A stretch of DNA of 29,004 bases from Deltaproteobacteria bacterium (GCA_019314185.1 JAFCZU010000005.1:1-29004), one strand, 5' to 3'; numbered from the stretch's first letter, positions 17,763 through 26,111 are shown. Translations and numbers: made by a program. The notes: a model not told the origin generated them from the letters alone.

Positions 17763-19559
17763 ATGGACCTATTGAAATTTGACCATATACGGCTTTACCT
17801 GGAGGCGGCTCAGGCTCTGAAAGCCGGTGGGGGGCAACAGGTTGAGGGCACCCGGCTGGTACCGACAGGTCAGAACGCCTGTTATCAACTTGTGGAACGT
17901 GAATTCCGACAGGAATGGGAGGGCATGGATTTCGATCCATTGCCGCCGTTTCGAATCCGGGTTGGCCAAGAGCATTTTTATAAATTTGTTATCAATAGAA
18001 AAGAGCTACATTCTGCAAAAATAGAGGGAGAATTCAACCGGTGGGGGACTGATGTCTCCCAAAACTGGGAAATGATGCCTGGGGCCGATGCAACCTATCA
18101 AATCTGGATGGACCTGACCGAGTCGGAAGTGGAATTTTTATACAGAATGGTCGACGGGAAGCGAACTCTCATTGATAACCGACGGAAAACGATATCTGTT
18201 CTTCCGGGCGTAGGCGTTTGTCAAGTATTCAATCCCAACGTGGCACAAAAAGAATACTATACGTTTTTTCCCGGAGGCAAACCGGACGACAAACACCGAA
18301 AATCAGCAATCGAACTCAAAAAATATCGGGTTGCCGCTTGCCCTGGCTGGCTCCTGCCGGACTTTAAAAGTATTCAGGTACAACAGGGCAGACCGGTTCA
18401 ACTGGGCTTTTCCGTTTCAAGATCGGAACTGCCGGATCAGAATAAGATGGAAGTCCTGGTGCTAAAAAGCGAAGACGGAGAGACGCGGGATATAAAAATT
18501 CCGGTGGAGTTTGTATGGAACCGTGATCCGGTGTACTCGGAATTAAAAGAAAACACCATAAATGTTGATCAGGCTTTGTCATGGGGTGAATCATTCAAAC
18601 TGGTCATCCCCTTGAGCGTGAACGGGGTCGGCACGCTAAAAGTGAAATGTATCGGAAACGGAATTTCACATGAAGAAGAAATTAAGAACATCAAGGTAAA
18701 CCAAATACACCAGATTTCGTTGCGGGTAGATACGTCCGGAATGCGGCCCATTCAGGCTGAAAACCTGAGTGTCCTGATTTTGACCGATTCCAGGGTGGCC
18801 AACCGCAGATGCCACCGGCTGAAGGTAAAAATGCATCTGGTTCGTTTGATCCGGTATCCCCGAAAAATGACTCTTGACTGGCGCCGTGTGTCTTTTGGAA
18901 GCCGGGACACGGAAACATTGGAGTTTTTCCAGAGCGATACCATGCAGCCTGTATCCAATATCGAGGTGGACATTCCCGAGGCGTTAAGGGGCATTGTGGT
19001 GGCCCAGGGGGCGTTCCCGGCGCCTAACGCAGCTCGGCTTACTTTTGAATCAAAGTCTTTGCCGCCAGGAAAAACAATTAGTGCAGCCATCACGATCCGA
19101 GCCAAGGCGAATAACGGACTGGTTATAAAAGATGTGATCCCGGTTCATGCCTGCAGTGTCGAAAGTAGATGTGATTCCGTTTTCCATAGCCGAAAGTGGT
19201 GCTGGAGCCGGACAAGTACTTGCCTTACGATTCGATTGAAAAACGCGGGATCAGAGCCCCTGAGTATTTTTTCCATACGTTGGGAAAACAACAAGTTTAG
19301 CCGGGCACACACGCTGTGGCAAATGGGGAAATCCGATTTGCAGCGTCTTTCTCCCGATAAAACTGTTTTATTGTCTTATACACCCAACGTGAGGGCCATG
19401 TGGTTTCTGCCGCGCTGGATTTCGGATCGGATCCACATTAAAATGAACTGCAGCCGGACGCCTGATCTTTCCTATGAGGCGCGCGTTTGGATGGCTCCCA
19501 GAGTCCTGTCTGTTTTCCGAATTCTGTATAAATACAAGCTAAAGGGCTTGTCAGTATAG
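17763..19559 (+). CDS. CBM48/AMPK-beta-like and beta-sandwich protein
   Basis: The protein has 598 residues with no signal peptide and no membrane helix. Residues 75-150 resemble the CBM48/AMPK-beta early-set fold: IEGEFNRW at 87-94, a polar loop, FLYRMVDG at 125-132 and LIDN at 136-139, as in glycogen-binding and isoamylase N-terminal domains. No glycoside hydrolase domain follows. The remainder appears to be several Ig-like sandwiches (for example MTLDWRRVSFGSRDTETLEF, and a C-terminal region with LSIFSIRW and LLSYTP). These resemble the sandwiches in the Hsp70 fusion in character. It is probably a cytoplasmic scaffold that uses the fold for protein binding; binding of a glucan is the alternative. 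It sits just before the motor pair. The CBM48-like call is moderate; the Ig-like call is by eye. Confidence 0.65.
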   Translation: MDLLKFDHIRLYLEAAQALKAGGGQQVEGTRLVPTGQNACYQLVEREFRQEWEGMDFDPLPPFRIRVGQEHFYKFVINRKELHSAKIEGEFNRWGTDVSQNWEMMPGADATYQIWMDLTESEVEFLYRMVDGKRTLIDNRRKTISVLPGVGVCQVFNPNVAQKEYYTFFPGGKPDDKHRKSAIELKKYRVAACPGWLLPDFKSIQVQQGRPVQLGFSVSRSELPDQNKMEVLVLKSEDGETRDIKIPVEFVWNRDPVYSELKENTINVDQALSWGESFKLVIPLSVNGVGTLKVKCIGNGISHEEEIKNIKVNQIHQISLRVDTSGMRPIQAENLSVLILTDSRVANRRCHRLKVKMHLVRLIRYPRKMTLDWRRVSFGSRDTETLEFFQSDTMQPVSNIEVDIPEALRGIVVAQGAFPAPNAARLTFESKSLPPGKTISAAITIRAKANNGLVIKDVIPVHACSVESRCDSVFHSRKWCWSRTSTCLTIRLKNAGSEPLSIFSIRWENNKFSRAHTLWQMGKSDLQRLSPDKTVLLSYTPNVRAMWFLPRWISDRIHIKMNCSRTPDLSYEARVWMAPRVLSVFRILYKYKLKGLSV

Positions 19560-19646
19560 AGTTTACTGTGGAAGGCAGATGGCAGTCTGCTTGATCGACC
19601 GGCACGGAGGCTGGACCATAAAAGTCAGATGATTATGATATTTTAT

Positions 19647-19676
19647 TTGCTAACCACAATTTACTTAAATTATAAA
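19647..19676 (+). promoter_or_regulatory. Possible internal promoter before the motor genes
   Basis: The 177-bp gap before the ZorA-like gene is the largest intact spacer in the second half of the locus. TTGCTA at 19647-19652 and TATAAA at 19671-19676 are spaced by 18 bp and match the sigma-70 hexamers at four and five positions. A separate promoter would allow the stator pair and the last VWA gene to be expressed independently. The evidence is consensus only. Confidence 0.3.
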
Positions 19677-19736
19677 TTGATTCGGAAAATTCATGCCAGT
19701 TGAAAATGAAATCAAATTTCATCTACGAAAGCGCAG

Positions 19737-21524
19737 ATGAATTTTCTGTTCCAATTATTCAATGATATGCCAAAAATTCCGACTGAATATCTATCTCATT
19801 TCTTTTTCGGTACCGCTATTTCCTGTATCGTTAACGGGTTGATCATCCTTCTTTTTGCCGGAGGCACCCTAATCGTGGTTTGGGGGTGTATACGGATCCG
19901 GAGAGAAAACCGAGTCTTACAGAAAATACGCGAGCTATTTCTGGACGCGGACAAACAACAACCCAGGGAGTTGCTGGACAAGATCGAGAATGCCGGGCTT
20001 TCCAGGAAAAGTTTCACCATGCAGGCGGTCAAGGACATACAGGCGGTTAAACGCCTGGACGGGAACGTAGAGATCATTGCAGACGCACTAAAAGCGGCAT
20101 ATATATATCGTTCATCCTGGGGCCGGTATATTGCTGGTAATTTGATCATTCTCGGTTTGATCGGGACGATACTGGGGTTGAGCCAGGCGGTTATAAACCT
20201 GCGTGGAATTCTGATGGGGATGGGCAGTGTGGTGTCCCGCGATGCATTTCAGCGGATTATTTCAGATATGCTCGGCAGCCTGGGGTTTATGGAAACGGCA
20301 TTTTCCTCCACTTTGTGCGGCTTTTTTGCATTTCTGCTGCTCTCCTTTGCCAATCATGTGTACGAGCGAGCCAAAGAAATATTTGGTGAGGAATTCGAGA
20401 GCTTTACTCTGAATATTCTCATCCCTTTCTTTACACCCAAAAAAGTGGAAGATAGTCTGGACACCATCGCAAATGTGATGAAACTGTCCGGGTCGGGACT
20501 TGTGGAAATCTCCAGCGGTATCGCGGACCTCATGACGCTGATTACAGACAATCAGAACGTCCATAGCCGGATGGCCGACACGCTTTATCACACGGTTGAT
20601 GGGATCACATGCTCCCAGACAGATCTTGAAGCCCACTACCTGAAGATCGCTGACGCAAACGAGACGTTCGTAAAACTTTCGCAGGGCCTTGCACGGCATT
20701 TGGAAAACAGCCAAGCATCCATTGAAAAGCTATTTGAGAGCCTGGGAGGGCAAAAAAGCGAAATAGAGAATCTATATGCCCGACTGGAGACGTCGGTTCA
20801 AAACCTGGATAAAAACTTTAAGGAGGGCATGCTTGAGGCTTCGAGCAATATCATTCATGCTGTTGATTTCCAGAACCAGCAAATTCAGCGTATAGAAGCG
20901 GATCACAACAGCTTTCTGACCAATACAAACAACAAAATGATACAACTGCTGGATAAAACCGAATCAATGCTCAACGACCGGCAAAAGCTCAACATAGAAA
21001 ATTTGAAAGCTGTTACTGAATCACACGTCAAGGTCGTGGACTCGTTAAAAGAGATCCATCAGGTCTTTAATGACCGCCTCACTCAAGGGTTTAAGTGTGT
21101 ACGCGAGGAGATAGCCGCTCAACAGGGACGCCTTGAAACCCGATTCGACGATCAGGTCACGAAGATTACGACCAAGCTGGATGATATTTTTTCACAGGTA
21201 CTGCCTAAACTTACAGTGGCCATCGAGAATCAGACCCAAGCCCATAATCAATCCAGCGAAAAATTGATCGAAAGAACTGTGCAATGTTTCGAAGCCGCTT
21301 CTTCAGAACAGCGAGACATTTTCAGCCAGAAAATCATTCCTTCCGTTGCCGTTATGGAAAAAACGCTGAAACACACCGAAAACACGTTAAAAAATTCCAA
21401 TGAAATCAACCAGGCTTTACTCAGTTTATTGGGTCATGCTTTTGATTCCAATTTGATATCTAAGGTGGAGAAAAAAGGAAAAATTAAGACATTTCTAAAC
21501 TGGTTTACGTTCAAACGATATTAA
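19737..21524 (+). CDS. MotA/ExbB/ZorA-like motor subunit with long coiled-coil tail
   Basis: The protein has 595 residues. An N-terminal membrane helix lies at about 22-50. The MotA/TolQ/ExbB core has GNLIILGLIGTILGLSQAV (134-152) and MGSLGF-type helix METAFSSTLCGFFAFLLL (185-202), with the conserved small residues that line the ion path. About 350 residues of heptad-rich coiled coil follow (240-575), full of Gln, Lys and Glu. This layout, a short stator core with a long intracellular tail, is that of ZorA of the Zorya antiphage system and of some ExbB-like tail proteins. Flagellar MotA is much shorter, about 290 residues. The partner OmpA-domain protein lies 47 bp downstream. I infer an inner-membrane ion-driven unit whose tail reaches into the cytoplasm. 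The MotA/ExbB superfamily call is firm; the specific ZorA label is a resemblance. Confidence 0.85.
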   Translation: MNFLFQLFNDMPKIPTEYLSHFFFGTAISCIVNGLIILLFAGGTLIVVWGCIRIRRENRVLQKIRELFLDADKQQPRELLDKIENAGLSRKSFTMQAVKDIQAVKRLDGNVEIIADALKAAYIYRSSWGRYIAGNLIILGLIGTILGLSQAVINLRGILMGMGSVVSRDAFQRIISDMLGSLGFMETAFSSTLCGFFAFLLLSFANHVYERAKEIFGEEFESFTLNILIPFFTPKKVEDSLDTIANVMKLSGSGLVEISSGIADLMTLITDNQNVHSRMADTLYHTVDGITCSQTDLEAHYLKIADANETFVKLSQGLARHLENSQASIEKLFESLGGQKSEIENLYARLETSVQNLDKNFKEGMLEASSNIIHAVDFQNQQIQRIEADHNSFLTNTNNKMIQLLDKTESMLNDRQKLNIENLKAVTESHVKVVDSLKEIHQVFNDRLTQGFKCVREEIAAQQGRLETRFDDQVTKITTKLDDIFSQVLPKLTVAIENQTQAHNQSSEKLIERTVQCFEAASSEQRDIFSQKIIPSVAVMEKTLKHTENTLKNSNEINQALLSLLGHAFDSNLISKVEKKGKIKTFLNWFTFKRY

Positions 21525-21529
21525 TACCG

Positions 21530-21541
21530 TTTGGGCCCAAA
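21530..21541. promoter_or_regulatory. 12-bp perfect palindrome between motor genes
   Basis: TTTGGGCCCAAA lies 5 bases after the stop of the ZorA-like gene and about 30 bases before the start of its partner. It has no loop and no following T-run, so it is not a typical terminator. It could be a protein-binding site or an mRNA feature that sets the ratio of the two subunits. It may also be chance. Confidence 0.2.
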
Positions 21542-21571
21542 TGTTTAGTTATCTTTCAAGAAATTTCAACA

Positions 21572-22228
21572 ATGAACCGTAAAAATTTATACCATCAAAA
21601 CCGCAACACCATGCCGAATATCTGGCCGGCCCTAGTGGATGTCATCATCGCCACTCTGATGATTTTGTTACTTTTCATGATTATCCAGTATATTACATTT
21701 TATCTGAGTGATGCGTTAAAGCGCATGGAAATCAAATCGCGCCAGGATCGTTTGGAGGAATTGATTTCTGAATTTGAAGATTCAGGGAGAATACCGAGAG
21801 GAAGCATTGATTGTATTTCGAGTGGAGACAGTCAAAAACTAAGATTTAGCAGCGCATTGCTTTTCCCAGCAGGAAAAGCGGAAATACCGGATGAAAAGGT
21901 GGGAAGTTTTCTATTTTTAGATGCATTGGGAGAAATACTGAAGCTGGCGTACTATGAGAAGAAATTATATGATCAAATATATATCGAAGGGCACACAGAC
22001 ACAACACCGATTAATAATGCGAAATTTCCTTCAAATTGGGAATTATCAACCGCTCGCGCGGTATATGTGACGAAATATTTGATAGAGCGGGGCTCTCTCA
22101 AACCGTTGCCCTCTAACAAAAGATTTTTGGGTTCAGCCGGTTATGGAGAGTTTAATTTTGTCAATTCAGATGAAGATAAGGCTGCAAACAGAAGAATAGA
22201 GATATTATTGGTATATTCACAAAGGTAA
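21572..22228 (+). CDS. MotB/ZorB-like stator partner with OmpA peptidoglycan-binding domain
   Basis: The protein has 218 residues. A short cytoplasmic N terminus is followed by one membrane helix, WPALVDVIIATLMILLLFMI. Aspartate 23 sits near its start, as the proton- or sodium-accepting Asp does in MotB, ExbD and ZorB. A linker leads to a C-terminal OmpA/MotB domain with GHTD at 140-143, the NWELSTARA helix, GYGE and NRRIEI, which bind the peptidoglycan stem in this family. Length and order match ZorB closely. It follows the ZorA-like gene by 47 bp, so the two probably form a membrane stator complex anchored in the wall. No ribosome site of normal strength is seen before ATG 21572. Family assignment is firm. 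Confidence 0.88.
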   Translation: MNRKNLYHQNRNTMPNIWPALVDVIIATLMILLLFMIIQYITFYLSDALKRMEIKSRQDRLEELISEFEDSGRIPRGSIDCISSGDSQKLRFSSALLFPAGKAEIPDEKVGSFLFLDALGEILKLAYYEKKLYDQIYIEGHTDTTPINNAKFPSNWELSTARAVYVTKYLIERGSLKPLPSNKRFLGSAGYGEFNFVNSDEDKAANRRIEILLVYSQR

Positions 22229-22368
22229 TAAGAAAGCCTCTCATGGCTTGGATACATTCAAATGGTTTTAGATGAATTTAATTTTTTCCGGATCTCTTAC
22301 GCGCTAAACAAACGGTTGATACTGATTAGTTGTCATCGAATCGTAAAAAGGATTCAGGGGGCATTTAT

Positions 22369-23007
22369 ATGAGGAAGTTTTACTTGCGATATTTGTCGGT
22401 GTTTTTCTTTTATTTTTTGTGTCTATGCGGGTATAAACCATTACTATTGTTTGCAGCAGATGTAAATAACACCACAACGGTCTTTCCAGTTAACATCAAT
22501 CTTGTTATTTTAATTGATGACTCGAAAAGTATGTTAACGAATGATTCAATTGAACTTCGTATTTCTGCTACAAAATCGCTCATAGATATTGTCAAAGAAA
22601 CAACAAGTAAAACAGAGGGATTAAACTACAGTATCAAAATAGTAACATTCGGGGTGAATCAAAATGCAATTAGACAGTTAAATGGTTTAAAAAACGAATT
22701 TCATGTCACCACTATTACACCTAAGGAGTTGCCAAAATCAGATTTTAGACCGGTACTGCAACATGCTTTGAATGAGTTTCAAGCCACAAGTTTAAAATCA
22801 GGCGATATGAGAGCTGTAATTCTTGTCACAGATGGACGCCCCCAGTTAACAGATATCTCCCTTACCACACGAGAAGTTCTGGACTACTTCAATGCCTCAA
22901 CCTTTACAAATATAAGAGACCAATTCAAAAGACGTGGAATTGAGTTGTTTGTTTTGGGTATCGGAGATAAAAAGATAGCTATGACAGCAAATAACGGTTG
23001 GTATTAA
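22369..23007 (+). CDS. Secreted von Willebrand A domain protein, possibly truncated
   Basis: The protein has 212 residues. ATG 22369 follows AGGGGG at 7 bases and is preferred over TTG 22330. A hydrophobic signal peptide runs to about residue 29. The VWA domain has MIDAS DDSKS at 50-54, a serine- and threonine-rich middle and ILVTDGRP with the last metal-binding aspartate. The fold reaches the strand LFVLGIGD and then stops after 12 residues. Most bacterial VWA proteins continue with at least one more helix and often a membrane anchor. The stop therefore trims the domain's last helix or marks a short secreted form. It is the last gene of the locus, and AT-rich DNA with no clear gene follows. 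With the VWA protein at 800 it brackets the locus. Confidence 0.75.
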   Translation: MRKFYLRYLSVFFFYFLCLCGYKPLLLFAADVNNTTTVFPVNINLVILIDDSKSMLTNDSIELRISATKSLIDIVKETTSKTEGLNYSIKIVTFGVNQNAIRQLNGLKNEFHVTTITPKELPKSDFRPVLQHALNEFQATSLKSGDMRAVILVTDGRPQLTDISLTTREVLDYFNASTFTNIRDQFKRRGIELFVLGIGDKKIAMTANNGWY

Positions 23008-23407
23008 TTTTGCGATGCCGCAAATAGTATAACTATTGTTACGTCACAATTTTTAATGTACTGAATTTTCACCAATTTTGCCATTGCGTGATAAAGTATG
23101 CGCTTTATTGTCTCTATGCACATGCTTAATCATGTTGTGGTGAAATTGATCCCTTTTTCAAGCAATTTTTCAGCAAAATATGCCAAAATGTCTCAAAATC
23201 GGGCATATTTTACGAAAAGCATACTTGATCAAGAAATGATAACTAAACGCAATAGCACTATCGGTAAGGCTTTCTATAAATCCAACCGTTATTTGCTATC
23301 ATAGGAAGATAGATAAACAATTATGGTCTCAATTTGTTGATAATAAACATTATCTGTCCATAAGCGAAACAACTGACTTACGTGAATATTTCATGGAGAA
23401 CATACAA
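23008..23407. other. AT-rich 400-bp gap with inverted repeats; no convincing gene
   Basis: The gap separates the motor/tubulin locus from unrelated secreted-protein genes. It contains a 10-bp perfect inverted repeat, AAAATATGCC (23175-23184) and GGCATATTTT (23202-23211), with a 17-base loop. A 6-bp hairpin, ATAAAG/CTTTAT, lies at 23091-23108, and AAGTATGC and GCATACTT also face each other. A 68-residue plus-strand frame (23098-23304) runs through these repeats, has no ribosome site and resembles nothing that I know. I take it to be chance. The region could be a decayed mobile-element end or a regulatory RNA. Confidence 0.45.
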
Positions 23408-24481
23408 ATGGCACGGGAATTACTTCAAGAAGTGTCAGTTCGCACTGGATACAAATACATGAGGTATCTAAAAGCCATGCTATACGCTCTAATGGCATTG
23501 GTTTGTTTTGTAATCGCTGAACGTGTGCACGCTGGCAATGTTACTGATTTAAACGAAACGCTTGTAGTAAATAGACAGGCAGCAGAACTCTGCCTTGAGA
23601 CTGCATCTACATTAGAGGAGGCATTCAACTATATAGACGAAACAGATGAAATCAATCTGATGGGCAATATTAAACTCCTGCACGATTTTTCTACTGCACT
23701 TCAGAAAGATATAGAAACGTCGCCCGCAAAAGGATTCACCGTTCTAAGATCGTACACCCTGGAGGAGATAGGTAAGTTTGGATTAGGAAAAATGCCTGGT
23801 GTGGTTGATGTATTGAAAAAGACTGGGAAATTGCCTTCTTCGTTTAATTTGCCTGCTACCTTTGGTGCAGAAGAATTTGCCAGAGCAGTTTCTATGCATA
23901 TTGGCAGTGGCAAAGCCGATATTGATACGATTACAAATTACCTTGATGGATTAAACAAGGGTTGCTGGGCCGTTGTGGGCTACATGGTGGGTGGGCCTGA
24001 AGCGGCAAGGGTCTATCAATCTATTGCCGGCACAGGAGCAAAACTGTTAAGAGAAGCCACCTTGCCGGTGTTTAACAAGGCTGTCGTTGCCTGGCGACGT
24101 CAGGGAGAGCAGTTAGTAAATCAATGGCACACTTTACAGGAAAGAAGAATCTATGACGGACTCCCTGTACAAACAATCATTGAGGTTTATGGTGAGGAGC
24201 TGCTTAGAAAAAATGGCATCAGTAAGAAAGATATTCAGGAGTTAGATACAGTCGCTTATAATCTAAATCAAAGCCTCATTCAGATGAAAAAAGATCTCAG
24301 TACTGAGAAAATTGAGGAATTTAAGGAGTCGGGGGAAATAGTGCTTGGAGGGGTGTATATTGACCCAGAGGTGATGTATGTGGGCAGAGGAGGGAATGAA
24401 GTGAAGAAAAACACCATAGACTCCCGTCCTTCAGAAGACATCCTCTCCTGGCCTGTAGATATTTCAGAAACGGAGGAATAG
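23408..24481 (+). CDS. Secreted or membrane-anchored protein of unknown function
   Basis: The protein has about 357 residues. ATG 23408 is preferred because GGAG (23395-23398) lies 9 bases upstream; ATG 23393 overlaps that site. A basic segment (YKYMRYLK) precedes a hydrophobic stretch (AMLYALMALVCFVIAERVHAG), which looks like a signal peptide or anchor with a long n-region. ATG 23459 would give a conventional signal peptide and cannot be excluded. The mature part is mainly helical, with a glycine-rich segment (VGYMVGGPEAARVYQSIAGTGA) near the middle that could touch a membrane. No family was recognised. Its stop is 2 bases before the next start, and GGAGGAATAG spans the junction, so the two are co-translated. 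Confidence 0.7.
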   Translation: MARELLQEVSVRTGYKYMRYLKAMLYALMALVCFVIAERVHAGNVTDLNETLVVNRQAAELCLETASTLEEAFNYIDETDEINLMGNIKLLHDFSTALQKDIETSPAKGFTVLRSYTLEEIGKFGLGKMPGVVDVLKKTGKLPSSFNLPATFGAEEFARAVSMHIGSGKADIDTITNYLDGLNKGCWAVVGYMVGGPEAARVYQSIAGTGAKLLREATLPVFNKAVVAWRRQGEQLVNQWHTLQERRIYDGLPVQTIIEVYGEELLRKNGISKKDIQELDTVAYNLNQSLIQMKKDLSTEKIEEFKESGEIVLGGVYIDPEVMYVGRGGNEVKKNTIDSRPSEDILSWPVDISETEE

Positions 24482-24483
24482 AG

Positions 24484-25809
24484 ATGCAAAGCAGAAGATT
24501 ATTGCCAAGATTTGGGATGTGTTTGGTTACTTTACTGCTGGCGCTCTTTATGGGCACAAGTGCCCAGTGCACCGATCCAAAGCAGGCTTCGATTCAGCCT
24601 TATGAGGGTCGCGCTGTCTCCCTCAGAGTGCTGGAAGAAAGGGTCAAAGAGTGTATGGTTAAACGGGAATGCCCTGAAAACATTCTTGAGCTGTGTGGTC
24701 TAAAGAAAATAACCGGGTTTGTGATTGATAAGAAAAGCAAAGACCTTATCCTGCTGGGAAAGGTTGATGCCACCTCTCCTGCTCTATACCTTGAGGACTT
24801 TGTGGTTGCCCTCAGGAATGCCTGGTGGAAATATGCGCCGTTGAGAGGAAACACCTACTACTATTCTGCTCCTGGCTGCTCTATTGATCCTAATTCAAAG
24901 ACTTTAGAGAGGCTTCAAAAAGTGGGCAGTAGGATTCTGTCAGGTGCAGAAGAAATGGAAAATACTCTTCAAAAGTGGGACACCATTTGTGGTGAGCCCC
25001 AGACGGTGAGAGTTCTGGGCACCCCTTTTGATACCCACTTTGCCAAGATCACGGTGGATGCAGACTATTACATGAAGAGGCTTATTAATGGGTCTGTTTC
25101 TCTTGCAATTGACGGATTTGAAAGTCTTACCGATATGACATTAAATAAAGCCAAAGAGGATGTCATCCAGGGCAGACCTGTTTCTATGCCTCTTAGCTGT
25201 CTTAACAGATTCTGGTTCTTCCCGGGAGAGAACCGATACGTAGAAGACAAAGGAGTAGTTCTCATTAAGAAATGTCAGGTTAAACTCTTAACTGAGGAAG
25301 AGTTTATCACCAAAAGGGGACAAGTAGCTGGTACTGGCCAGGCAAACCCCTTCGCCCAGAGATTTTCAGAGAATTTTACCATAAAATACAGCGAGATAGC
25401 CGAGAAAAGACAAATTTATGCCGAACTTGAGGGCCTTTTCAGGTTTGTAGCCCTGGCAAAGGTGATGAAATTTCAGGCTGCACCTTTAGAGGCAGGCGTC
25501 AATCTTGATTGTCTGCTAAATCGATACCCCATAAGGAGAACTTATGTCAACCGCACCCTTCCCGGGTTGTCTCATGTCAAGGGATTTGAGCACCGTCGTG
25601 ACTTCCCCGGAGGCTACCAGATAGCCCAGTTGCGGCTGCCAAGCTGTGGCGGGGTTGCCATAGATGTAAGGATTAGTGAAAAGAATTTCGTAAGGGACAA
25701 AATGGGATGGCTGCGTGAGCTGAGGCAAACTGTGTTAGAGCTAAGGCCCTCCTCAGATGCCCTTTATTGGGACTTTCCCACTATGTGGATTGAAAGATTG
25801 GGTATATAG
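24484..25809 (+). CDS. Secreted DUF1598-like protein
   Basis: The protein has 441 residues. The signal peptide (MQSRRLLPRFGM then a hydrophobic core ending TSAQC) could even be a lipoprotein signal, since SAQC resembles a weak lipobox. The mature protein carries a pattern I associate with DUF1598 (PF07643), a family of secreted proteins of unknown function abundant in Planctomycetes. The matching blocks are GFVIDKKSKDLILLGKVD ... LYLEDFVVALR, then CSIDP, then a VRVLGTPFDTHFAKITVDAD-type strand pair with YMKRL, then a tryptophan-phenylalanine-proline segment (RFWFFPGE) and a late ELEGLFRFVALAKVM helix. The match is from memory of the family pattern. The gene is tightly linked to the one before, which is probably its partner. 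Confidence 0.65.
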   Translation: MQSRRLLPRFGMCLVTLLLALFMGTSAQCTDPKQASIQPYEGRAVSLRVLEERVKECMVKRECPENILELCGLKKITGFVIDKKSKDLILLGKVDATSPALYLEDFVVALRNAWWKYAPLRGNTYYYSAPGCSIDPNSKTLERLQKVGSRILSGAEEMENTLQKWDTICGEPQTVRVLGTPFDTHFAKITVDADYYMKRLINGSVSLAIDGFESLTDMTLNKAKEDVIQGRPVSMPLSCLNRFWFFPGENRYVEDKGVVLIKKCQVKLLTEEEFITKRGQVAGTGQANPFAQRFSENFTIKYSEIAEKRQIYAELEGLFRFVALAKVMKFQAAPLEAGVNLDCLLNRYPIRRTYVNRTLPGLSHVKGFEHRRDFPGGYQIAQLRLPSCGGVAIDVRISEKNFVRDKMGWLRELRQTVLELRPSSDALYWDFPTMWIERLGI

Positions 25810-25907
25810 ATAACAATTCAGCTTGTTAAATCAGGCATGAATACCATTCACCTCGTTTATAACAGGGCGGCTTCGTTGCCATCCTAAGAAAAAAGGGCAT
25901 TGGCATT

Positions 25908-26111
25908 ATGAATACCTCCTTCAGGGAAGTGTCAAACGAAATTGCATTAAGGAGGCTTAAGGCAATAATTCGTATTCTTAAAAGTATTGAGCATTATGAC
26001 ATTCCAGCTTACTATTTACCCGATATAATTGATCAGTTAATAGGCATTTCCAGAGAAGGCACGACCAATCTTGGGGAACTTGATTATCGTAAAAAATACC
26101 TGGTAGGCTAA
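25908..26111 (+). CDS. Small hypothetical protein
   Basis: The protein has 67 residues and no recognised domain. AAGGG at 25893-25897 lies 10 bases before the ATG. The sequence is mostly helical and amphipathic (ALRRLKAIIRILKSIEHYDIP) with a balanced, soluble composition that looks coded. There is no signal peptide, unlike the neighbours on both sides. The start is well placed 98 bp after the DUF1598-like gene. It could be a small cytoplasmic regulator or a fragment of a larger gene. The surrounding spacers show no other frame of note. Confidence 0.45.
   Translation: MNTSFREVSNEIALRRLKAIIRILKSIEHYDIPAYYLPDIIDQLIGISREGTTNLGELDYRKKYLVG

Noticed and set aside
19737..22228. Calling this a complete Zorya defence system
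   Set aside because: Only ZorA/ZorB-like proteins are present; no ZorC, ZorD helicase or ZorE nuclease is encoded nearby.
22234..22249. Hairpin AAGCC/GGCTT after the stator partner as a terminator
   Set aside because: Only a 5-bp stem and no T-run; too weak to support.
23098..23304. 68-residue plus-strand frame
   Set aside because: No ribosome site, no recognisable sequence and it runs through inverted repeats in AT-rich DNA.
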